Shown here piece by piece: positions 47,547-56,771 of a DNA stretch of 64,000 bases. The stretch is from Heterorhizobium halophytocola (lineage in GTDB: Bacteria; Pseudomonadota; Alphaproteobacteria; Rhizobiales; Rhizobiaceae): the NCBI RefSeq assembly GCF_017873095.1, contig NZ_JAGGJU010000015.1, forward strand, positions 62,001 through 126,000, in the 5' to 3' direction. The notes beneath the pieces were generated by a model. The model had not been told where the DNA came from. It worked only from the letters and a program-made list of their open reading frames with translations, and made no database searches. Numbering within the stretch: the first letter of the stretch is position 1; every line of letters starts with the position of its first letter. A program made the position numbers and the translations under genes.

Positions 47547-48833
47547 TCAAACCCGGTCCCTCATTGCATACCAGGTGAGCGCCAGGAAGAGCAGCGGCTT
47601 GCGCAGGGCCGCGCCGCCCGGGAAGGCGCCGACCTTGAGGTCCTTCAGCAGGTCGAGTTCGGTGGAGCGGCCGAGCACCTGATCGGCCCAGAGCTTGCCG
47701 CAATAGTTCGACAGCATGACGCCGTGGCCGGAATAGCCGCCGATCGAGGTGACGCCGGGCATGACCTCGCGGGCAAACGGCTTGCGCGGCATGGTGATCG
47801 CCACCGATCCGCCCCAGCCATGGCTGATCTCGATGTTTTCCAGCGCCGGGTAGAGCTCGGCGATCTGCCGGCGGATATGGATGGAAATGTCGCGCGGGGT
47901 ATCGGACGTATAGGCCTCGCGCCCGCCAAACAGCAGGCGTCCATCCTTGGTCTTGCGCCAATAGCGCACGACGAAGCGCGAGTCGGCGATCGCCTCGGAG
48001 CCCGGGATGACGGAGGGGAAGGCGTCGAGCGGCACGGTGGCGCCGATGAACGAGCGGATCGGCATGACATGGGCGGCGGTCACCGGCTCCAGATCGCCGA
48101 TATAGCCGTTTGTGGCGATCAGCACCCGCTCGGCGGTGATCGTGCCGTTGGCCGTCTCGATGATCGTCTTGCCGGAGGCCTGGCGCAGAGCGGTCGCCTT
48201 GGTCATCTCGTAAAGGTCCGCACCGGCAGCCTTTGCCGCCTTTGCCAGCCCGATCAGCAGTTTCAGCGGGTGGATGTGGCCGGTGCCGACATCGCGCGTG
48301 CCGCAATGATAATGGGTCGAGCCGACGCGCATTGCCGTCTCCTCGCGGTCCATGTAGCTGATATGCGGATAGCCGTAGCGCGTGGCCATGGTCTCCACCG
48401 TCTCGCGATAGTCCTTCTCGTTGCCCGGCTTGTGCTCGACATTCAGCTGGCCGGGCATGTAGTCGATATCGATGGCGTTCGCCGTGGCGAAGTCGAGCAG
48501 GTGGCGCTTGGCGTTCTCGGCGAGATCGAACAGTGCCTTGGAGCGTTCGAAGCCGAGCTCTTCCTCCAGTTCGTCCGGGTAGGCGCGCTGGCCGGTACCC
48601 ATCTGCCCGCCATTGCGCCCCGAGGCGCCATCGCCGAAACGGGCGCCGTCGATCAGCACCACCGGCGTGCCGGCTGCGGCCAGCGTCACGGCTGCCTGCA
48701 GGCCGGTGAAGCCGCCGCCGATGATCGCGACCGAGGTGGTCTTCGATCCGTCGAGGGCGGGATATGCGGGGCGCTCGCCGGCGGTCTCCTGATAGAGGGA
48801 AATTCCCGGCGCAATCGGGCTTTGCCAGGCCAT
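47547..48833 (-). CDS. FAD-dependent oxidoreductase, gamma-glutamylputrescine oxidase-like
   Basis: 428 residues of the DAO family. FAD-binding TSVAIIGGGFTGLQAAVTLAAAGTPVVLIDG lies at about residues 32-65; RNGGQMGTGQRAYPDELE and the C-terminal GGYSGHGVMLSNYCGKLWAD are typical of PuuB-type enzymes. Start taken at the ATG (48833) with AAGGAG five bases upstream. It follows the glutamine-synthetase-like puuA homologue by 21 bases, consistent with glutamylated putrescine degradation. Confidence 0.87.
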   Translation of the reverse strand: MAWQSPIAPGISLYQETAGERPAYPALDGSKTTSVAIIGGGFTGLQAAVTLAAAGTPVVLIDGARFGDGASGRNGGQMGTGQRAYPDELEEELGFERSKALFDLAENAKRHLLDFATANAIDIDYMPGQLNVEHKPGNEKDYRETVETMATRYGYPHISYMDREETAMRVGSTHYHCGTRDVGTGHIHPLKLLIGLAKAAKAAGADLYEMTKATALRQASGKTIIETANGTITAERVLIATNGYIGDLEPVTAAHVMPIRSFIGATVPLDAFPSVIPGSEAIADSRFVVRYWRKTKDGRLLFGGREAYTSDTPRDISIHIRRQIAELYPALENIEISHGWGGSVAITMPRKPFAREVMPGVTSIGGYSGHGVMLSNYCGKLWADQVLGRSTELDLLKDLKVGAFPGGAALRKPLLFLALTWYAMRDRV

Positions 48834-48854
48834 GGGCACTCCTTGGGATGGGGG

Positions 48855-50291
48855 TCAGACGTTGAGCAGCAGGAATTCGCGTTCCCAGGGGCTGATCACC
48901 TGCATGAAGGTCTCGAACTCGCCGCGCTTGACGCCCGCATAGATGCCGATGAACTCCTTGCCGAAGACTTCGAGAAAATCCGGTTCGCCTTCCAGCAGCG
49001 CGACGGCCTCGAGCAGGCCGCGCGGCAGGTCGATCGAGCCTTCGTTGGCCGTCTCGGCCGTCGGCTCGGTCGGCTCGATCTCCTTTTTGATGCCGAGATA
49101 GCCGGCGGCAAGCGAGGAGGCGAGGGCGAGATAGGGATTGGCGTCCGAACTCGGCAGCCGGTTTTCGACACGCCGGGCCTGCGGATCCGACAGCGGCACG
49201 CGGAAAGCGGTGGTGCGGTTGTCATAGCCCCAGGCATTGTTGACCGGGCAGGCCATGTCGGGCGTCAGGCGGCGATAGGAATTCACATAGGGCGCCAGCA
49301 TGACCAGCGAGCTCGGCACGTATTTCTGCATGCCGCCGATGAAGTGGAAGAATTCCTGCGACGGGGTGCCGTCGGCGTTGGAGAAGATGTTCTTGCCCGT
49401 CGCCTCGTCGATCACCGACTGGTGGATATGCATGGCCGAGCCCGGCTGGCGCTGCATCGGCTTGGCCATGAAGGTGGCGTAGATGCCGTGCTTGAGGGCC
49501 GCCTCGCGGATCGTCCGCTTGAACAGGAAGACCTGGTCGGCAAGCGCCACGGGATCGCCGTGGCGCAGATTGATCTCGAGCTGGGCCGGGCCCTCCTCGT
49601 GGATCAGGGTGTCGATCTCCAGCCCCTGTTTTTCCGAGAAGTGGTAGATGTCGTCGATCAGTTCGTCGAATTCGTTGATGCCGGCGATCGAATAACTCTG
49701 GCCGCCGAGGATGGAGCGGCCGGAACGGCCCTTGGGCGGGCGCAGCGGATAGTCCGGATCATCGTTCATCGCCACCAGGTAGAATTCGATCTCCGGGGCG
49801 ACCACCGGCTTCCAGCCGCGTTCGGCATAGAGTGCCACGATGTTCTTCAACACGTTGCGTGGCGCATAAGGCACGCTTTCGCCGTCGGTATCGACGACAT
49901 CGCAGATCACCTGGGCGGTCGGATCGGTTTCCCACGGCACGACGGAAAGGGTGGAAAGGTCGGGCTCGAGCTTCAGGTCGCTGTCGCGGGCCTCATAGCG
50001 GAAGCTTTCCGTCTCGTCGGGATAGTCGCCCGAAATCGTGTGGCGGTAGAGCGCCGAGGGCAAGGCGAGCGAGGTATTGGAGGTGAATTTCGAACTCGGC
50101 ATCATCTTGCCGCGCGCCACGCCGGCGAGATCCGGCGTGATGCATTCGATGTCCTCGATGCCGCGGGCTCTCAGCCACGCAGCGGCTTCCTTCCAGCTCT
50201 TGACGCCGCGGGAGGATTTCAGGGCTGGGGGGACGGATACCTTCTTCGATGCCGCGCCTTGGGGTCTGAGCATATGTTTTTTAGGAGGCAT
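48855..50291 (-). CDS. Glutamine synthetase family protein, gamma-glutamylputrescine synthetase-like
   Basis: 478 residues. Ligates glutamate to an amine, probably putrescine, using ATP. Glutamine-synthetase features: VAPEIEFYLV (about 165-175), SAMHIHQSV (about 285) and PSSDANPYLALASSLAAG (about 385-402). True GlnA regulatory tyrosine is not expected in this branch. It precedes the PuuB-like gene and leads that operon. Precise amine substrate is inferred from the neighbour only. Confidence 0.85.
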   Translation of the reverse strand: MPPKKHMLRPQGAASKKVSVPPALKSSRGVKSWKEAAAWLRARGIEDIECITPDLAGVARGKMMPSSKFTSNTSLALPSALYRHTISGDYPDETESFRYEARDSDLKLEPDLSTLSVVPWETDPTAQVICDVVDTDGESVPYAPRNVLKNIVALYAERGWKPVVAPEIEFYLVAMNDDPDYPLRPPKGRSGRSILGGQSYSIAGINEFDELIDDIYHFSEKQGLEIDTLIHEEGPAQLEINLRHGDPVALADQVFLFKRTIREAALKHGIYATFMAKPMQRQPGSAMHIHQSVIDEATGKNIFSNADGTPSQEFFHFIGGMQKYVPSSLVMLAPYVNSYRRLTPDMACPVNNAWGYDNRTTAFRVPLSDPQARRVENRLPSSDANPYLALASSLAAGYLGIKKEIEPTEPTAETANEGSIDLPRGLLEAVALLEGEPDFLEVFGKEFIGIYAGVKRGEFETFMQVISPWEREFLLLNV

Positions 50292-50415
50292 GTCTCACCA
50301 GTTCATTGTTGATGGCGCCATCATAACGACAGATCAGTGATTTGGGAGGGGGTATCGGCAATTGACTTTGAGCGGCGAATGAAAAAAGACGCGGGACGGC
50401 GGTGGCGGAGCGACG

Positions 50416-51633
50416 ATGGCCGAAGGAGCCGACGGCGAAGAAAGCGGGTGCGACGTGCAGACATTCGATGTGATCGTTCTGGGAGCGGGCGCGGCCGGCA
50501 TGATGGCCGCAATCCGGGCCGGCCGGCGCGGACGGCGCGTGGTCGTGCTCGATCATGCGCGCGCGCCAGGCGAAAAGATCCGCATCTCCGGCGGCGGACG
50601 CTGCAACTTCACCAACATCCATGCCGGGCCGAAGAATTACCTTTCGGCCAATCCGCATTTCGCCCGTTCGGCGCTGGCCCGCTACACGCCGCAGGATTTC
50701 CTCGCACTCGTCGAGGCGCACGGCATCGCCTGGCATGAAAAGACGCTGGGGCAGCTTTTCTGCGACACCTCCGCCAAGGACATCATCACCATGCTCCTGA
50801 AGGAGATGAAGGCGTCCGGCGTGGTGCTGAAGCTCGGCGTAACGGTCGATGCCGTGTCGAACGGTGCCGGCGGTTTCGTCGTCGAGACATCCGAGGGGCG
50901 GATGACGACCGAAAGTTTGGTGGTGGCGACCGGCGGCAAGTCGATCCCGAAAATGGGGGCCACCGGATTTGCCTACAGGATCGCCGCGCAATTCGGCCTA
51001 GAGATGGTCGAGCCGCGGCCGGGCCTCGTGCCGCTGACGCTCGATCCGGCCATGCTGGAGGAACTGGCGCCTATGGCGGGCGTGGCGGTCGATGCCGAGG
51101 TGCGCCACGGCAAGACCGGCTTTCGCGAGGCCGTGCTGGTGACGCATCGCGGCCTGTCGGGGCCGTCGATCCTGCAGATTTCCAGCTATTGGCGCGAGGG
51201 CGACGAGATCGCCGTCAGGGTCCTGCCCGAGATCGATCTCGCCGACGTCCTGAAGGCCGCCAAGCGCGACAATGGCCGCCAGGCGGTGCAGACGGTGCTG
51301 GCGCAGCATCTGCCGAAGCGGCTGGCCCAGTATTTCGCCGAAAAGCACCGGCTGGAGCGACCGCTCGCCGACACCGCCGACAAGGCGCTCGACGCCTTGG
51401 CGCGGCAGATGTCCGACTGGCGGATCAAGCCGGCGGGGTCCGAGGGCTACCGCACGGCCGAAGTGACGCTCGGCGGTGTCGATACCGCAGGTCTCGACCA
51501 GAAGACCATGGCGGCGAAATCCGTGCCGGGTCTTTATTTCATCGGCGAATGCGTCGACGTGACGGGATGGCTGGGCGGCTACAATTTCCAGTGGGCCTGG
51601 GCCTCGGGCCATGCGGCCGGGGAAAATGCCTGA
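50416..51633 (+). CDS. HI0933-family flavoprotein (NAD(P)/FAD-dependent oxidoreductase)
   Basis: 405 residues, starting with an FAD-binding fold FDVIVLGAGAAGMMAAIRAGRRG (about 17-40). The family signature KIRISGGGRCNFTN (about residues 54-68) and the C-terminal GLYFIGECVDVTGWLGGYNFQWAWASG are intact. HI0933/YhiN-type flavoproteins are of unclear function, possibly in cysteine or tRNA-related redox chemistry. Divergent from the PuuA-like gene with 124 bases between them. Confidence 0.92.
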   Translation: MAEGADGEESGCDVQTFDVIVLGAGAAGMMAAIRAGRRGRRVVVLDHARAPGEKIRISGGGRCNFTNIHAGPKNYLSANPHFARSALARYTPQDFLALVEAHGIAWHEKTLGQLFCDTSAKDIITMLLKEMKASGVVLKLGVTVDAVSNGAGGFVVETSEGRMTTESLVVATGGKSIPKMGATGFAYRIAAQFGLEMVEPRPGLVPLTLDPAMLEELAPMAGVAVDAEVRHGKTGFREAVLVTHRGLSGPSILQISSYWREGDEIAVRVLPEIDLADVLKAAKRDNGRQAVQTVLAQHLPKRLAQYFAEKHRLERPLADTADKALDALARQMSDWRIKPAGSEGYRTAEVTLGGVDTAGLDQKTMAAKSVPGLYFIGECVDVTGWLGGYNFQWAWASGHAAGENA

Positions 51634-51837
51634 CGTCCGCGAAATACCGGCGATCCGGCGAAATCGTTAACCATGTCTTGCCGTGAAACACCGAGTCTGC
51701 CATAATTTAGATCCTGTTAACGTGCCTTTGTCACAGTTGAAACTGCCGTGTTCCCGTTTGGAACCGGACATGACGTCGGACCGGAGCGGATTCCGGGTGG
51801 CATGACATCTGAAACGGTAATCATCAGGATTTCGTCG

Positions 51838-51981
51838 ATGACTTCACACAATCGCAAGCCCCGCGCCATCGCCATCGCCAAGGCAGAAGCGCAGCAGACC
51901 GCTCAAATGCAGATTCTCGCCGTCATCTCGATCGGCGCCGTGGCCGCGATCGCCGCGCTCGCGTTCATGATCGCCGGCTGA
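51838..51981 (+). CDS. Small single-helix membrane protein
   Basis: 47 residues starting MTSHNRKPRAIAIAKAEA with a basic N-terminus and one C-terminal membrane helix (about residues 26-46, QILAVISIGAVAAIAALAFMI). AGGA lies 8 bases before the ATG. A longer start at 51748 is possible but has a weaker context. Function unknown; its stop is 6 bases from the end of the convergent gene. Confidence 0.5.
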   Translation: MTSHNRKPRAIAIAKAEAQQTAQMQILAVISIGAVAAIAALAFMIAG

Positions 51982-51987
51982 ACCGGG

Positions 51988-52278
51988 TTATTCGGCAACG
52001 ATCCCCGAGCCCTTGGCGGAACAGGGTTCACGAGGGCAGGACAGACCAAGAGGCACCTCGGTGGCGGATATGCCCCGACTGGCAGCGTTGCGACGAAGTG
52101 TGCCGAAAACCGCATGCATCCGCTGCAGAGATCGTCGAAACCAGCGTGACGATCGCAAGCCGTCTTGCCCCGGCGGCCTCGTGCTGAAGCTTTCATAAAA
52201 CGCGTCCTCGGCGGCCGGTAGATGATCCGTGACCGGATCGGGCCTTGCGGCCACCAGCGCTGCAATCATCTCATACAT
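51988..52278 (-). CDS. Small hypothetical protein
   Basis: 96 residues starting MYEMIAALVAARPDPVTDHL, preceded by AAAGGA. The C-terminus contains two Cys (LSCPREPCSAKGSG). No known family recognised. Coding status rests on the good ribosome site, coding-like composition and convergent placement. Confidence 0.55.
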   Translation of the reverse strand: MYEMIAALVAARPDPVTDHLPAAEDAFYESFSTRPPGQDGLRSSRWFRRSLQRMHAVFGTLRRNAASRGISATEVPLGLSCPREPCSAKGSGIVAE

Positions 52279-52459
52279 GGCACATCCTTTCTGAATGATC
52301 CGCGTCGGGTGCGGCGCGCATCGATCCGTGCCCGGCCAAGAGCTGGCCCCTGAAGGTAGAACCCATGGCGAGCCGTGCGGCAGAAGACGACGGACACGCA
52401 TTTCTTAATCCTCCGGATTTGCTTTATGTAGCGTCCGGAATGGTCTATGTTTTTCACCC

Positions 52460-53326
52460 ATGAAAAACGTGTCCTGGGATGCCTATCAACTGTTCCTCTC
52501 GGTCGCGCGCGGCGGCGGGCTTTCCGGCGCCGCCGGCGACACGGGGCTGAGCCCCGCCACCTTGAGCCGGCGCATGCTGGATCTCGAGCAGACGCTGGGG
52601 CGAACCTTGTTCGTGCGAAGCCGCACCGGCTATACGCTGACCGGCGAGGGCGAGCGGTTGCGCGCGCTGCTCGGCGGCATGGAGGACGCGGCGCGCGAGG
52701 TCGCCATCGTGCAAGGCGGTCAAGGCGCAAGCACGGTGCGTCTTGCCTGCGGCACGTGGAATGCCCGGCTGCTGTCGCTGAACATCACGGCCCTGCGCGA
52801 TCGGCGTGACGATTTCCGGCTGGACATCCATGTCGCCGAGCAGCGTGCGCAACTGGCCCACCGCGAGCACGATATCGGCATCCGCGCCTTTGCGCCGGAG
52901 GAGCGCAACCTGGCCTCCGTCCGTCTGTCGGAGGTGGCCTATGCCGCCTATCGGGTGCGCAATGGGGCCGAGGCGACCGCGGGCCGCTGGCTTGCCGTTT
53001 CCGAGGAAGCCGCGATCTCCGCCTATCTGCGCTGGCCGCGCACGCATCACGCCGATGCCCTGGTGGCGATCGTCAACCGGCCGCACGCGCTCTACGATCT
53101 GGTGCTCGGCGGCGCCGGAATGGCGGTGCTGCCCTGCTTTGTCGGCGATCTGGAACCGCGCATGGAGCGCGCCGGCGACGAGATCGCCGAATTGCGGCAT
53201 GGCCAGTTCCTGGTGATGAACAATGACGACCGCCATCGTCCCGACATCCGCCGCGTTGCCGACCGGCTGCAGACGCTGTTGCGGGCAAGGAGGCCGGTGT
53301 TCGAAGGTCGTGGATTCCTTGGATAA
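52460..53326 (+). CDS. LysR-family transcriptional regulator
   Basis: 288 residues. N-terminal winged helix-turn-helix (about 1-65: SWDAYQLFLSVARGGGLSGAAGDTGLSPATLSRRMLDLE), then a co-inducer-binding domain. The shape matches the LysR branch that acts on its own or a neighbouring gene, but no obvious target is adjacent apart from the convergent small gene upstream and the receptor downstream. ATG at 52460 fits the family N-terminus. Confidence 0.88.
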   Translation: MKNVSWDAYQLFLSVARGGGLSGAAGDTGLSPATLSRRMLDLEQTLGRTLFVRSRTGYTLTGEGERLRALLGGMEDAAREVAIVQGGQGASTVRLACGTWNARLLSLNITALRDRRDDFRLDIHVAEQRAQLAHREHDIGIRAFAPEERNLASVRLSEVAYAAYRVRNGAEATAGRWLAVSEEAAISAYLRWPRTHHADALVAIVNRPHALYDLVLGGAGMAVLPCFVGDLEPRMERAGDEIAELRHGQFLVMNNDDRHRPDIRRVADRLQTLLRARRPVFEGRGFLG

Positions 53327-53461
53327 TTAGGCCGTATGCATGCTTTTTAGCGCAGCCTATTCTTTAGCCTTTGTTGAGAACCTGTCTGCATGATGCCCCC
53401 TGGCGCGCACCGTGGGGGGATGGCGCTCGCCGTTTGGTGTGACGATGCATTTGGGGTTAGT

Positions 53462-55984
53462 ATGTTCATCGACAAGGCGCTTGCGCGCTTCAAAATTCAG
53501 ACAAAAGTTCTCGTTTTCATTTGTCCGTTCGTCATCAGCATTTCGGCTGTCGGCCTGACGGGGATCTATGCGTCGGGGCTTTTGCAGAACCGGATCGAGA
53601 TTTCCAACGGCGTGCTGCAGGCGCTGAGCGGCTTCAAGTCCGTCTATGTCGGCATGGGCGATTTCCTGCGCACACCGAGCGAGGAGGCGCGCGACGCGCT
53701 GGAAGCCACGCTGGAGCGCCAGAGAAGCATGCTGGGCGCGCTCGGCTCTGAGGCCGTCGGCGCCGAAGGCAGCAAGGAAATCGGCGAGGCAACCGCCTTG
53801 CTGGACGATGTCGGCCAGCGGATCGCCCGCAGCTGGGACCTGTTCAGCAAAGAGACCGCGCTGCATGCCGAGATGGACAAGAGCGTGTCGACGCTGATCA
53901 GCGAACAGGACGCCCTGTTGACCTACGCGACCGGCGTGCAGGAGACGCTGGCCGGCGACGAGGCGCAGGCAAAGACTTTGCTGCGCGAAGCCGAACAGAT
54001 CACCAGCGGCGCCAATTTCATTTCCAAGCTCGTCAGCGACTATAACGACCTGCGGGACCCGAAGGCGAAGCTGGAGCTTCTGGGCCAGCGCATCGGCGAA
54101 CTCGACACCACGGCAAAGGCGATCACCGAGGCCGTGCCGATCGACAAGAAGGTCTATGGCCAGACGATTTCCGACCAGGCCGGGCAGATCCGCAAGGCGC
54201 TCGACATCGGCATCGCCAATGACGCGACCGTCGGCGGGCTGGACCGCAATATCAACCTGATGCGCCCGATGGCGATCCGCCTGCAGGGCATCGCCACGAT
54301 GAAGGCGCGCACGGCAACCGAAGTGTTCGGCAAGCTGGATGGGCCGACGATCGAGGCCGCCCGGCTTCTGGCCAAGACGCGCCAGGTGCTGAATGCCGTC
54401 TCCGACGTCCACCTGGCCGCCGTCCGCTTCCTGGCGACCGCCGCCAAGGAGGATGACGGGATCCTGGCACAGCGGCTGGACGCCCTGACCGAAAAGCTCG
54501 ATGCGCTGGCAGCGGACAACGCGCTGGAAGGCGAGGGGCGTAGCCATGCCGAGGCGATGAAGCCGCTGGTAGGCAAGATCGGCACCAGCGCCAAGCAGTT
54601 CGAAGCGCTGGACGCGGACCGCGCCAACTCCTTCCGGGAGGCGTCGGGCGAGATCGACAGGATCTGGACCAAGCTGACCGACTTCGCCACGCTGCAGAAA
54701 CAGGTGGCCGGCGAGGAGCGCAACAAGGCCGACACGATTTCCATCGGCTCGACGCTGCTCGGCATTCTGATCGCCATCTTTGCCGGCATTGGCCTGGTGA
54801 TGACCTTCAAGGGGCCGATCGGCCAGATCACGGCGGCGATGCGCAGGCTTGCCGACGGCGATCTCGACACCGCGATCCGCGGCGAAAGCCGTCACGACGA
54901 GATCGGCGACATGGCCCGCGCGCTCGGCGTGTTCAAGGACAATGCCCGCGCCAAGGTCGAGATCGAGGCGCGCAGCGGCAAGGAACGCGCCGCCGCCGAC
55001 ACCGAGCGTGCCCGCACGGACGAAGAGAAGCGCGAATTCGACCAGCAGATCCAGTTTGCCGTGTCCGAGCTGGCAAAGGGTCTGGAGCGGCTGTCGAACG
55101 GCGATATCTCGGCGACCATCGACACGCCCTTCATCGGCCGTCTGGAGCAGCTGCGGAAGGACTTCAACACGTCGCTGACCGGGCTTCGCGAGACGATGGG
55201 CGACATTGTCGGCAATATCCAGCGGATGGAAGGCAGCGTGCAGCAGGTGGCCCATTCGGCCGAGGAGCTGTCGCGCCGCACCGAAAACCAGGCGGCATCG
55301 CTGGAGGAGACGGCAGCCGCCGTCGACGAGATCACGGTCACCGTGCGCTCGTCTGCCGAGCGGGCCCGCGACGCCAACAAGATCGTCACCGACACCCGCT
55401 CCAATGCCGACGGATCAGTCAAGGTGGTCGAAAGTGCCGTCGCCGCCATGGGGCGGATCGAAGGGGCATCGAAGAAGATCGAGCAGATCATCGACGTGAT
55501 CGAGGACATCGCGTTCCAGACCAATCTTCTGGCGCTGAATGCCGGAATCGAGGCGGCGCGTGCCGGCGAGGCGGGGCGCGGCTTTGCCGTCGTCGCCCAC
55601 GAGGTGCGCGAGCTTGCCCAGCGCTCCGGCGTGGCGGCAAACGAGATCAAGGGCCTGATCAGCGCATCGACCACGGAAGTCGATGCCGGCTCCCGCCTGG
55701 TCAGCGAGACCGGCAAGGCCCTGACGGCGATCGGCCAGCAGATCGCCACGATCAGCGGCCACATGCAGGACATGGCAACAGCTGCCCACGACCAGTCCGT
55801 CGGCCTCAACGAGGTCAACGGCTCGGTCAACCAGATGGATCAGCTGACCCAGCAGAATGCGGCCATGGCCGAAGAGGCCAGTGCCGCCAGCCGCCAGCTG
55901 GCCGACGAGACCAGGGCGCTGATGTCCCTGGTGTCGCGCTTCAACCTGGGCGGCAGCGTCCCGGCAAAGCGCCGCGCGGCGTAA
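53462..55984 (+). CDS. Large transmembrane methyl-accepting chemotaxis protein
   Basis: 840 residues. First membrane helix at about 15-37, a long helical periplasmic sensor of nearly 390 residues, second membrane helix at about 427-450, HAMP (about 450-505), then the signalling domain with DIAFQTNLLALNAGIEAARAGE (about 680-702). The C-terminus AKRRAA has no WxxF tether. ATG at 53462 is chosen over a longer frame because it gives a normal cytoplasmic N-terminus ahead of the first helix. Ligand unknown. Confidence 0.93.
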   Translation: MFIDKALARFKIQTKVLVFICPFVISISAVGLTGIYASGLLQNRIEISNGVLQALSGFKSVYVGMGDFLRTPSEEARDALEATLERQRSMLGALGSEAVGAEGSKEIGEATALLDDVGQRIARSWDLFSKETALHAEMDKSVSTLISEQDALLTYATGVQETLAGDEAQAKTLLREAEQITSGANFISKLVSDYNDLRDPKAKLELLGQRIGELDTTAKAITEAVPIDKKVYGQTISDQAGQIRKALDIGIANDATVGGLDRNINLMRPMAIRLQGIATMKARTATEVFGKLDGPTIEAARLLAKTRQVLNAVSDVHLAAVRFLATAAKEDDGILAQRLDALTEKLDALAADNALEGEGRSHAEAMKPLVGKIGTSAKQFEALDADRANSFREASGEIDRIWTKLTDFATLQKQVAGEERNKADTISIGSTLLGILIAIFAGIGLVMTFKGPIGQITAAMRRLADGDLDTAIRGESRHDEIGDMARALGVFKDNARAKVEIEARSGKERAAADTERARTDEEKREFDQQIQFAVSELAKGLERLSNGDISATIDTPFIGRLEQLRKDFNTSLTGLRETMGDIVGNIQRMEGSVQQVAHSAEELSRRTENQAASLEETAAAVDEITVTVRSSAERARDANKIVTDTRSNADGSVKVVESAVAAMGRIEGASKKIEQIIDVIEDIAFQTNLLALNAGIEAARAGEAGRGFAVVAHEVRELAQRSGVAANEIKGLISASTTEVDAGSRLVSETGKALTAIGQQIATISGHMQDMATAAHDQSVGLNEVNGSVNQMDQLTQQNAAMAEEASAASRQLADETRALMSLVSRFNLGGSVPAKRRAA

Positions 55985-56022
55985 GGGCGGGGCCGGCGAC
56001 GGCTCGGCAGGCGAGATGGGGG

Positions 56023-56048
56023 AAGGGCGTCCGGGCGGCGCCCTTTTT
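56023..56048 (+). terminator. Terminator after the large chemoreceptor
   Basis: Stem AAGGGCG / CGCCCTT with a 9-base loop, continuing into TTTTT; 38 bases past the stop codon. Confidence 0.7.
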
Positions 56049-56771
56049 CGTGCCCGGCAGGGAGAGCCGAACCCGCCCGCGGTGGCGCGGCGGCGAAGGG
56101 CAGGGGACGCCGGACCGGCGCCGATTTTGCTGCGGGCGAGGAAAAGGAAGTCGAAAGGGTGCCGGACAGGCACCCTTTCGACTTGCCGGGAACGGACGAC
56201 GGCCTGGCGGCGACCATTGTCCACCCGCCGGGTGGCATGCGGCGAACCGCATCGGTGGATGTGCTGGAGGCGCGCAGAGCGTGCCGGGACAGGGCCTAGG
56301 CCGATTTACGCAAGCAAGGACCGATCCATGCCGGCTTTGCGCGCCTGCCGCTGCCGCGACGCCGGCCTTGCGCTCCCGCATGCGGGGGCTGACTTCGTCG
56401 GATCGCATTCGGTCTTCCAGCTTTGCCACGGTGCCATTGTCTCGTCTCCCGTTTCAATCGGTACTGGCAATGAGTGCTGCCGATGCGCCGGGAAGTTCAT
56501 TCCGGGTCGCGGAATTCTCGCTGACGGGGTGCAGGGCGTGAAATATTTGAAGCGATGATGTTGATGACTTCAGGCGTATGCATCGCCTGACGGGCAGCGC
56601 GGGCCATCCGAGGGGAGGCCTGCAGAGGTTGAGCGGAAGCCTTGTTCATCGCCCCCCGACGGGCTCGGACGGGTGCGCCGGGCGCGGCGCCGTCTTTGGC
56701 AGGCGCATTGCGTCGATCCCGCCCTTGGCGTCCGTCAGCGGCCGGTCCGGGTGCGGGCCGGCTCTCGACCG
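56049..56771. other. 0.7-kb gene-poor stretch before the polysaccharide cluster
   Basis: Holds the 16-base hairpin described separately. A 43-codon minus-strand frame at 56306-56437 has a plausible GGGAGA site but no recognisable product. I see no other convincing gene. Confidence 0.6.
56148..56184 (-). terminator. Strong hairpin, likely terminator of the minus-strand polysaccharide operon
   Basis: Perfect 16-base stem AAGTCGAAAGGGTGCC / GGCACCCTTTCGACTT with loop GGACA. Read on the minus strand it is followed by TCCTTTTCC, fitting an intrinsic terminator for transcripts arriving from the polysaccharide genes to the right. Confidence 0.6.

Noticed and set aside
47116..48306. Frame continuing from the zinc-knuckle gene far into the puuB-like gene
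   Set aside because: The upstream part is puuB read out of phase; the ATG at 47520 with its ribosome site explains the small gene.
56016..56558. Plus-strand frames of 160-180 codons after the chemoreceptor
   Set aside because: They run through the terminator and the 16-base hairpin, are Arg/Pro-rich and lack any domain or start signal.
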